This document shows, in pieces, positions 24,918 to 31,378 of a DNA stretch of 36,829 nucleotides; positions within the stretch are counted from its first letter, which is position 1, and each line of letters opens with the position of its first letter. Below the pieces are notes generated by a model that made no database searches, was not told where the DNA came from, and saw nothing but the letters and a program-made list of their open reading frames with translations. The position numbers and the translations under genes were made by a program. The stretch is from a virus. The stretch lies in the IMG/VR virus record IMGVR_UViG_3300042897_000740, positions 1 to 36,829 of that record; one strand, 5' to 3'.

Positions 24918-26054
24918 ATGTTGAATATAACTTCTGCGAGTGGGTTTGGTGCTAATTATGCAGCAACTTTACCCGAAACCATATATCCTGCATTTTCACA
25001 AACCGTTGCTTTTACAAGTGCTACTAGTGGTACAAGAATTAAATTACCGAACTATGTGAACACAATTCGTGTTTATGCATGGGGTGGCGGTGGCGCAGGT
25101 GGTGGTAAAGGACCAGGTCCTCTTGGACCAGAAGGTGGTCCATCAACACCAGGCGCAAGAAGAGGCGGTACTGGCGGTGATGGTGGTTATGTAAAAGCAG
25201 ATTTTCCAGTCCCACCTGGATCAATCATTTATGTTCGTGTTGCTGGTGGCGGTTCTGCTCCAGGCAGCAGTACTGTTGGTGGTTCTGGTGGCGGTTACTC
25301 ATCTGTTGAATTGCCACAATCATTTCCAGCATATCATTTACTTGTCGCTGGTGGTGGCGGTGGCGGTGGTAGAGCACCAACTGTAAACAGTTTGACTCCA
25401 AGCCCAGCATTTCCTGCAGGAGATTATTATCCAGGATCTGCAGGTGGTCCAGCATTCGCTTCAGGTTCTGGAACAGGTTTTTTATTTGGTAGCGCTGCAA
25501 CAGTTTCTACAGGCGGTGTTGGTGGATATCAACCAATTGGCGGTGTTCCTGTGCCAGTACTGGGACCAGTAAATGGACCAATATATGGACCATTACCACC
25601 AAGCACAGGACCAAGTCGTGCAGCAGAATCTGGAACATTTTTACGAGGTGGTGGTGCAGTAGGTGGCGCAATCAATGGTGGTGGTGCAGGAAACGCAACA
25701 TTACCGCCACCAGCATGGCCAGGAACAAGTTTTGAGCCTGGTCCATATTCAATAAATAATTCTGGCGGTGGTGGTGGCGGCTATTATGGCGGTGGTGCCG
25801 CACATCCTCGACAATATGTTTCAAGTTCTTTTGCATTTGGTGATGCAGGTGGTAGTGGCGGTTCATCATATATTAATCCAGCAGGTTCAAATACTGCTAT
25901 GGCAAATAGTGGACCATATACGCCAAATCCAGTGTATTCAGCATATTATTCACCAACCTACAAGATTGCAACTGGTGGTATTGGAATGACTCCACCACAA
26001 GCAAATTGGAGTGCTGAGGTTGGTGGGGATGGTTTAGTTGTAATTGTATATTAA
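24918..26054 (+). CDS. glycine-rich tail fibre/adhesin-like protein (378 aa)
   Basis: The first 55 residues (MLNITSASGFGANYAATLPE...) are ordinary. TIRVYAWGGGGAGGG then opens a long glycine-rich region with short motifs such as LLVAGGGGGGG, GGGGYYGGG and GGSSYI, and the protein ends GGDGLVVIVY. Proline is more common than in the 313-residue paralogue at 4248. As with that gene, it starts directly after a collagen-like fibre (two-base gap), which suggests stalk and tip made together. Polyglycine-II packing and receptor binding are inferred from the family look. It is followed at 17 bases by a 2OG oxygenase. Confidence 0.8.
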   Translation: MLNITSASGFGANYAATLPETIYPAFSQTVAFTSATSGTRIKLPNYVNTIRVYAWGGGGAGGGKGPGPLGPEGGPSTPGARRGGTGGDGGYVKADFPVPPGSIIYVRVAGGGSAPGSSTVGGSGGGYSSVELPQSFPAYHLLVAGGGGGGGRAPTVNSLTPSPAFPAGDYYPGSAGGPAFASGSGTGFLFGSAATVSTGGVGGYQPIGGVPVPVLGPVNGPIYGPLPPSTGPSRAAESGTFLRGGGAVGGAINGGGAGNATLPPPAWPGTSFEPGPYSINNSGGGGGGYYGGGAAHPRQYVSSSFAFGDAGGSGGSSYINPAGSNTAMANSGPYTPNPVYSAYYSPTYKIATGGIGMTPPQANWSAEVGGDGLVVIVY

Positions 26055-26069
26055 TATTTGGAGATTTTA
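26052..26069 (+). promoter_or_regulatory. repeated intercistronic ribosome-binding block, copy 1
   Basis: TAATATTTGGAGATTTTA, including the TAA stop of the glycine-rich gene and a strong TTTGGAG ribosome-binding site, is repeated exactly at 30971-30988. Here it leads into the 2OG oxygenase gene at 26072. Confidence 0.7.
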
Positions 26070-26071
26070 TT

Positions 26072-26722
26072 ATGAATGATTTATATAAAAATGGATACCG
26101 AGTATATCGTAATGCTGTTTCTAAGAAACTTCTCAATTTTATCGCATTACAGATTAATATGCAAAAAGACTATGAAAACTTTTCAAAGGGTTTACCTTTA
26201 AACTCATATGTTGCTTGGGATCCAAATCAAAAATTCTCGCAAGGAGATGAGCAAGTACCAAACGCATACAGTTTTTCTAGAACATTTTGCACTGAATCAT
26301 TTTTAATGACGATGCTTCCTTTTATGGAAGCGCAAACAAATAAAAAATTGCTACCAACATATTCTTATGGTAGAATATATTTTCAAGATGCAGTTTTGCA
26401 AATTCATAAAGATAGACCAAGTTGTGAGTTTTCTGCAACATTACCAATTCAAACTCATGGTCAAGAATGGAGTATTTACTTTCAAGATTTAAACGGCAAA
26501 GTAAAAGAAGTTGTTTTAAATGAAGGTGATATATGCATTTATTGGGGGACAGAAGTAAATCACTGGCGCGAAAAATTTAAAGGCAATTCATATATGCAAT
26601 TGTTTTTACACTATGTGGATAAAAATGGACCTCATGCTGACTGGGCTTTTGATAAAAGACCAATGCTTGGTGCGCCAGCAGAAACTGCGTTACAAGCACA
26701 ACAAGAAAAACTAGAGTGGTAA
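26072..26722 (+). CDS. putative 2OG-Fe(II) oxygenase (216 aa)
   Basis: The iron-binding HxD is visible as QIHKDRPSCEFSATLPI (His112, Asp114), and the distal ligand in EGDICIYWGTEVNHWRE (likely His164). The double-stranded beta-helix context (VLQIHKDRP...WSIYFQD...EVVLNEGDICIYWG...QLFLHYV) is typical of this superfamily. The basic residue that binds 2-oxoglutarate is not clear by eye. It is not obviously close to the 201-residue oxygenase at 382, so the two are probably separate families. It lies between a glycine-rich protein and the 1300-residue collagen-like fibre. Hydroxylation of fibre proline, lysine or glycine-rich protein is plausible; a metabolic substrate is equally possible. Confidence 0.75.
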   Translation: MNDLYKNGYRVYRNAVSKKLLNFIALQINMQKDYENFSKGLPLNSYVAWDPNQKFSQGDEQVPNAYSFSRTFCTESFLMTMLPFMEAQTNKKLLPTYSYGRIYFQDAVLQIHKDRPSCEFSATLPIQTHGQEWSIYFQDLNGKVKEVVLNEGDICIYWGTEVNHWREKFKGNSYMQLFLHYVDKNGPHADWAFDKRPMLGAPAETALQAQQEKLEW

Positions 26723-26728
26723 AGTACC

Positions 26729-26736
26729 AATAAATA
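26729..26736 (+). promoter_or_regulatory. T4-like late promoter box (AATAAATA)
   Basis: AATAAATA sits in the 18-base gap between the 2OG oxygenase and the 107-residue gene, ending only four bases before the ATG at 26741. As at 10394, transcription would begin at or beside the start codon. It may serve mainly the 1300-residue fibre gene at 27071. Confidence 0.45.
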
Positions 26737-26740
26737 TAAG

Positions 26741-27064
26741 ATGGCAGAAATAACATATAATTACGAAGAGATCATTCCTAACGTAAAACCTTATAGAGGT
26801 TATGACGATTTCATCCATTCAATACGAATAAAGGTTAGTGCGACTGATGGTAATAACACAGTTGAGACTGTAGGTATTTTTGAATTGAATGTTGATCAAG
26901 AATTCACAGAAGAAAATCCTTTTGTTCCTTTTGATCGATGGGATCGCGCAAAGGTTTTGCAAGTAGCAGATTCGCTTCTTGAAAGAGCAAAAACGAAAGA
27001 ACGGCTTCAAATGAAATTGAAGGTTGCTGCTGCAAAACCTAAACCAAAGAATTTTAACATTTAA
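26741..27064 (+). CDS. small conserved phage protein of unknown function (107 aa)
   Basis: A soluble 107-residue protein: an N-terminal beta-like half (ITYNYEEIIPNVKPYRGYDDFIHSIRIKVSATDG...VETVGIFELN), then a short helix (WDRAKVLQVADSLLERAKTKERLQMKLKVAA) and a lysine/proline-rich tail. I recall similar small proteins in T4-like marine phage genomes but know no function. No Shine-Dalgarno sequence is evident, only TAAG before the ATG, and a late promoter box ends four bases upstream. The stop is six bases before the start of the 1300-residue fibre, so it may help that fibre's assembly or attachment; this is inference. Confidence 0.7.
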   Translation: MAEITYNYEEIIPNVKPYRGYDDFIHSIRIKVSATDGNNTVETVGIFELNVDQEFTEENPFVPFDRWDRAKVLQVADSLLERAKTKERLQMKLKVAAAKPKPKNFNI

Positions 27065-27070
27065 CGAATC

Positions 27071-30000
27071 ATGGCAGTTTTATCCGCTCTCAAATCTGGA
27101 AATACAGCTCAATTAGATGCTTATGTTGGCTATCTAACCGAGATTGTTTATGACACAGATAAAAACACCATTCGTGTTCACGACGGCACAAAAGTTGGTG
27201 GATACGAACTAGTCGGTAATGTCACACGTGATGGAAACAACATCATATATGGTGACAATGTTTCATTCAGCGCTGGCAACACAACAATCACAATTGATGA
27301 TAATGGCGTTCGAATTAATTCGAACACATTAATTGTCGGAACAACTAATGTTCTCGCTGCTATTGCTAATGCTGAAAATGTTGTAATAAAAGTCGCTAAC
27401 AATTTAGTTGGCAATGCTGCTGTTTTAAATTTTCAAAACGGCAACAATATTATTATAACAACAACATCAAATGGTAATCAGATTAATTTGCTGTTCTCAT
27501 CAACCGCAACTGGTAATGGTGGCGGTAATGGTGCAAGTGCATTATTAAATTACACTTATAGTTCAAATACAGATAACGTCACACCTGGTGTTGGTATTGT
27601 TAAATTCGATAGCGAAGATTTAACAACAGCGACAGAAATGTATTTGGATTATTTTGATGATTATACCAACGATCTTAGTGATTACTTTACAAATTTAAAC
27701 AACGATGGCACTGGTTATATTAAGATCATCAGTGGTACCAATCCAGAAAAGTTTGCGATATTTGCATATTCTTCGATAAATGATATTACTGAAACTGGTT
27801 ATAACATTTTCAGCATTAATCATATATCTGGCGGAACTACTTCATTTGATGATGCCGAAGATGTAAGACTTGACTTTGATCGTTTTGGTGGCACTGGTGG
27901 TCCTGCTGGAAATGTTGGTGTTGAAGTTGAAGAATGGTTAATTGGTGAACAACCAGTTATCAATTTTAAAAGCGGAAACACTGCAAACTTAATTATAACT
28001 GGTGAAGAAGATTCAAATAACTTCCGAACTAATGTTTATATTGATCTTGTAGCAAGTTCAATAGTTGGCGCAAAAGGCGAGCCTGGTGCTCCTGGTGGTG
28101 CGCAAGGTTTCCAAGGCGCGCAAGGTTTCCAGGGTGCAGCTGGTGGCGCAAAGGGTCAAAAAGGTATAAAAGGTGACGTTGGTAGTAAAGGTCCTCAAGG
28201 TTTTAGAGGCAATCAAGGAATTCAAGGCGCACAAGGTCAACAAGGCGCACAAGGCGCACAGGGTCGACAAGGTGCTCAAGGTTCTCAAGGTTTTCAAGGT
28301 CCACAAGGCGCGCAAGGTTCACAAGGCGCACAGGGTGCTCCTGGCGCACAAGGTACTGCTGGTGCACAAGGTGCTGCTGGTGTTTCAAATGTCCCAGGAC
28401 CAAAAGGTGAACCTGGTGCACAAGGTGAACCTGGCGCTCAAGGTGCTACAGGTAGTGATTCATTTATTCCAGGACCAAAGGGAGATAAGGGAGACAAAGG
28501 AGATAAAGGTGTTGGAGCACAAGGTGCTGCTGGAGCGCAAGGTGCTACTGGTGAACCTGGTCCTCAAGGCGCTCAAGGTGCACCTGGAGTACAAGGCGCT
28601 GAAGGTTCACAAGGCGCTAGAGGTTCAGACGGCACCGCAGGATCTCCAGGAGAAAAAGGCGATCCAGGTCCTCAAGGAGCTCAAGGTGCTGCTGGAGCGC
28701 AAGGTGAACCTGGAGCACAAGGTGCAACTGGCGCAGATTCGTTTATTCCAGGAGCAAAAGGCGATAAAGGTATAAAAGGTGATGTTGGTGAAACTGGACC
28801 ACAAGGTGCTACTGGTGCACAAGGTTCGTCAGGTGCGCCTGGAGTACAAGGTGCACAAGGTGCACCTGGTCCACAAGGTGCTGTTGGCGCTCAAGGTGCA
28901 CCTGGAGTACAAGGCGCACAAGGTGCGACAGGCGATACTGGTCCACAAGGTCCTAGTGGATCTGGCGCACCAGGAACTCCAGGTGTGCCTGGTACGCCAT
29001 CTAGTGTTCCTGGTCCACAAGGAGCAACAGGAACTCCTGGAGCACAAGGCGCTACTGGTGATAAAGGCGATAAAGGTTCAACAGGTCAAACGGGCGATAC
29101 TGGTCCGCAAGGTCCGCAAGGCATTCAAGGTGCTCAGGGTGTTCAAGGTCATCAAGGTCATCAAGGTGTTCAAGGTCATCAAGGTGTGCAGGGTGAACAA
29201 GGCGCTCAAGGTTTTCAGGGTGAACAAGGATTTCAAGGTGTACAAGGCACGCAAGGTTCGCAAGGTAGAATAGGTCAAACTGGTGCGGCATCTTCTGGCG
29301 GCACAAGTTATTTGTTCCAACCACCAGGCGGTCCAGATGGTTCTACAAGCGATAGTGATCCAGGAACAGGTTTCTTTAGGTTTAATGATGCCGACATTAC
29401 TAGCGTTACGAGAATTTTTATTGATCCAGGTGATGTTTGGCAAATTCGTCACGATACATGGTTAAATTCCTTTGACGACAGTACAAGCACTTATAAAGGC
29501 ATTTTAGAAATTGAAGAAAATGCTGTACCTGAACCTGGCTTGGAAGAAGAACACAACTTCTCTATGTGGCGAGTTACTCAAGTAGAGTACATACCAGACA
29601 CAGGAAGTGGCGAATATTTTAGAATTCATGTTGTATACATTTCTGGTCGCATGCCAGCATCAACATACGGAAACCCATATTCAATTCGTTTTTATCGCAC
29701 AGGCGATAAAGGAGATCAAGGTCCTCCAGGTGGTCCACAAGGATTCCAAGGTGCTGCGGGTGCACAAGGTGCACAAGGCATTCAAGGTGCACAAGGCATT
29801 CAAGGGTCTCAAGGATTCCAGGGAGCACAAGGATTTCAAGGAGCACAAGGCATTCAAGGAGCACAGGGATTCCAGGGTGCACAAGGCATTCAAGGCGCAC
29901 TTGGCGTTCAAGGTCCGCCAGGATTTCAAGGAGCACAAGGTGCGCCAGGAGCCAGCCCTATTGGTCCACAAGGCATTCAAGGCGCGCAAGGATTCCAAGG

Positions 30001-30973
30001 TCGCCAAGGATTTCAAGGTGCTCAAGGTGCTCAAGGTGCACAAGGATTTCAGGGCGCTCAAGGTATTCAAGGGGCACAAGGATTTCAAGGTCCTTCTGGC
30101 TCTCCTGGAGTTGGTCCTCCAGGTGTGCAAGGTGCACAAGGAATTCAAGGAGCACAAGGTTTTCAAGGCGCTCAAGGATTTCAAGGTCGTCAAGGATTCC
30201 AGGGAGCACAAGGATTTCAAGGCGCGACAGGATTTACAGGACCACAGGGTTTGGCTGGTGCAACTGGTCCGCAAGGATTACAAGGACGTCAAGGCATTCA
30301 AGGTGCGCAAGGATTCCAGGGCGCACAAGGTTTTCAAGGAGCACAAGGTTTTCAAGGTCGTCAAGGATTCCAAGGTTCGCAAGGATTCCAAGGTTCGCAA
30401 GGATTCCAAGGTTCAACTGGAATTCAAGGATTAACTGGACCACCAGGCAGTCAGGGTACACAAGGATTTAGAGGTGCAACAGGCGATCCTGGATCACAAG
30501 GTGCTGCAGGCGCAGCAGGTCCTCAAGGCGTACAAGGTGCAGCTGGAACACCTGGCGCTGGAGGCGGATTTACAGAATCTTTAGAAAATGTTCATACTGC
30601 AGCATTTACGTTAACGCCTTTAGGAACAACAAAATCTTCGTGGTTAAGATTTCCTAATGGAGTTTTGATGCAATTTGGTGTAGTTAGAGCACCAGCATTT
30701 CCAGGATATTGGGCTGATAATAGCACATGGTCAGTAACTTTTCCCACAGCATTTGATACAAATGATGGTGATCCACTTAACTATTTTTACCCAGTAATTT
30801 ATTATGGTGGTTCAGTATCAATCAGTAGTTCAACACAAAGACAGGCTTGGACAGAAATTTTAGATACTGGTTTCACATCATTGGGTGTGTCAGGAAAAAT
30901 TAGTGAGGTTGGTGGTGGTGGTGCAGCCTCTGTTGGTGTATATTGGCTTGTAATTGGTAAAGCGCCAGCATAA
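27071..30973 (+). CDS. long collagen-like tail fibre protein (1300 aa)
   Basis: Residues 1-50 (LTEIVYDTDKNTIRVHDGTKVGG) resemble the N-terminal domain found in Mtd-like and other phage fibres (PF18454-like). A beta-domain follows (about 155-280, NYTYSSNTDNVTPGVGIVKF). Collagen repeats cover about 335-740, a related beta-domain 741-878 (GTGFFRFNDADITSV...DDSTSTYKG), then more collagen 878-1167, rich in GFQ, GIQ and GAQ. The C-terminal head 1168-1300 (SWLRFPNGVLMQFG...WSVTFPTAF...TGFTSLGVSG...VYWLVIGK) looks like the fibre-tip domain of the PF21882 (gp53-like) type. Lysines are in Y positions (GAK, GQK, GIK, GDK), and Y-position prolines (GEP, GAP, GPP) are also present. It lies one gene before the lysyl-hydroxylase-type enzyme. 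Confidence 0.9.
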   Translation: MAVLSALKSGNTAQLDAYVGYLTEIVYDTDKNTIRVHDGTKVGGYELVGNVTRDGNNIIYGDNVSFSAGNTTITIDDNGVRINSNTLIVGTTNVLAAIANAENVVIKVANNLVGNAAVLNFQNGNNIIITTTSNGNQINLLFSSTATGNGGGNGASALLNYTYSSNTDNVTPGVGIVKFDSEDLTTATEMYLDYFDDYTNDLSDYFTNLNNDGTGYIKIISGTNPEKFAIFAYSSINDITETGYNIFSINHISGGTTSFDDAEDVRLDFDRFGGTGGPAGNVGVEVEEWLIGEQPVINFKSGNTANLIITGEEDSNNFRTNVYIDLVASSIVGAKGEPGAPGGAQGFQGAQGFQGAAGGAKGQKGIKGDVGSKGPQGFRGNQGIQGAQGQQGAQGAQGRQGAQGSQGFQGPQGAQGSQGAQGAPGAQGTAGAQGAAGVSNVPGPKGEPGAQGEPGAQGATGSDSFIPGPKGDKGDKGDKGVGAQGAAGAQGATGEPGPQGAQGAPGVQGAEGSQGARGSDGTAGSPGEKGDPGPQGAQGAAGAQGEPGAQGATGADSFIPGAKGDKGIKGDVGETGPQGATGAQGSSGAPGVQGAQGAPGPQGAVGAQGAPGVQGAQGATGDTGPQGPSGSGAPGTPGVPGTPSSVPGPQGATGTPGAQGATGDKGDKGSTGQTGDTGPQGPQGIQGAQGVQGHQGHQGVQGHQGVQGEQGAQGFQGEQGFQGVQGTQGSQGRIGQTGAASSGGTSYLFQPPGGPDGSTSDSDPGTGFFRFNDADITSVTRIFIDPGDVWQIRHDTWLNSFDDSTSTYKGILEIEENAVPEPGLEEEHNFSMWRVTQVEYIPDTGSGEYFRIHVVYISGRMPASTYGNPYSIRFYRTGDKGDQGPPGGPQGFQGAAGAQGAQGIQGAQGIQGSQGFQGAQGFQGAQGIQGAQGFQGAQGIQGALGVQGPPGFQGAQGAPGASPIGPQGIQGAQGFQGRQGFQGAQGAQGAQGFQGAQGIQGAQGFQGPSGSPGVGPPGVQGAQGIQGAQGFQGAQGFQGRQGFQGAQGFQGATGFTGPQGLAGATGPQGLQGRQGIQGAQGFQGAQGFQGAQGFQGRQGFQGSQGFQGSQGFQGSTGIQGLTGPPGSQGTQGFRGATGDPGSQGAAGAAGPQGVQGAAGTPGAGGGFTESLENVHTAAFTLTPLGTTKSSWLRFPNGVLMQFGVVRAPAFPGYWADNSTWSVTFPTAFDTNDGDPLNYFYPVIYYGGSVSISSSTQRQAWTEILDTGFTSLGVSGKISEVGGGGAASVGVYWLVIGKAPA
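30365..30414 (+). repeat. 18-bp tandem repeats inside collagen tract
   Basis: GGATTCCAAGGTTCGCAA, encoding GFQGSQ, occurs at 30365-30382 and 30383-30400, and a third, partial copy runs to about 30414. The codons are identical, not only the amino acids, which points to recent tandem duplication within the stalk. Confidence 0.8.
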
Positions 30974-30988
30974 TATTTGGAGATTTTA
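30971..30988 (+). promoter_or_regulatory. repeated intercistronic ribosome-binding block, copy 2
   Basis: Exact 18-base copy of the block at 26052-26069, again including the TAA stop of a fibre gene and TTTGGAG, here leading to the chaperone-like gene at 30991. Confidence 0.7.
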
Positions 30989-30990
30989 AA

Positions 30991-31368
30991 ATGCCGTATG
31001 CATATTACTCGAATACGACAAAAGGTTTTTATGTAACTGAACTTAATTACCCAAGATATCCTGATGATGTGATTGCCATCACACAAGAACAACATGAATA
31101 TTTTTTAAATGAGATAAATGGTAATAATAAAACGATTGTTGTAACTAATGGTGATATCGGTTTAGTTGAAAAACCACCACCAATAATTGATTGGGACGCA
31201 ATAAGATATAAAAGAAATCGATTATTGCTGCAATCAGATCACACGCAACTGCCAGACTTTCCAGAAGCCAAAAAATCTCAATGGGCTACATATAGACAAG
31301 AACTTAGAGATATTCCACAAACATACGCAACACCATCAGATGTGATTTGGCCAACGCCACCAACTTGA
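30991..31368 (+). CDS. tail-assembly-chaperone-like protein (125 aa)
   Basis: The N-terminal half is MPYAYYSNTTKGFYVTELNY. The C-terminal half is a clear example of the phage tail assembly chaperone domain (PF16778-like): IRYKRNRLLLQSDHTQLPD, then QWATYRQELRDIPQTYATPS and VIWPTPP. Such proteins often lie directly behind the fibre gene they help to fold, and this one follows the 1300-residue collagen-like fibre by 17 bases with a strong TTTGGAG site. The same domain ends the protein at 5830-6366 in more diverged form. The next gene, the collagen-modifying enzyme candidate, begins 10 bases later. Confidence 0.82.
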   Translation: MPYAYYSNTTKGFYVTELNYPRYPDDVIAITQEQHEYFLNEINGNNKTIVVTNGDIGLVEKPPPIIDWDAIRYKRNRLLLQSDHTQLPDFPEAKKSQWATYRQELRDIPQTYATPSDVIWPTPPT

Positions 31369-31378
31369 GGACTATTTT

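Noticed and set aside
25751-25758. AATAAATA late promoter box inside the glycine-rich gene
   Set aside because: It lies in coding sequence (Asn-Asn codons) with no gene start nearby, so it is probably chance. It is kept in mind as a caution about the other one-mismatch boxes.
27071-27230. Diversity-generating retroelement because of the Mtd-like N-terminal segment
   Set aside because: No reverse transcriptase, template repeat or C-type-lectin variable region is visible in the window; the N-terminal domain also occurs in ordinary fibres.
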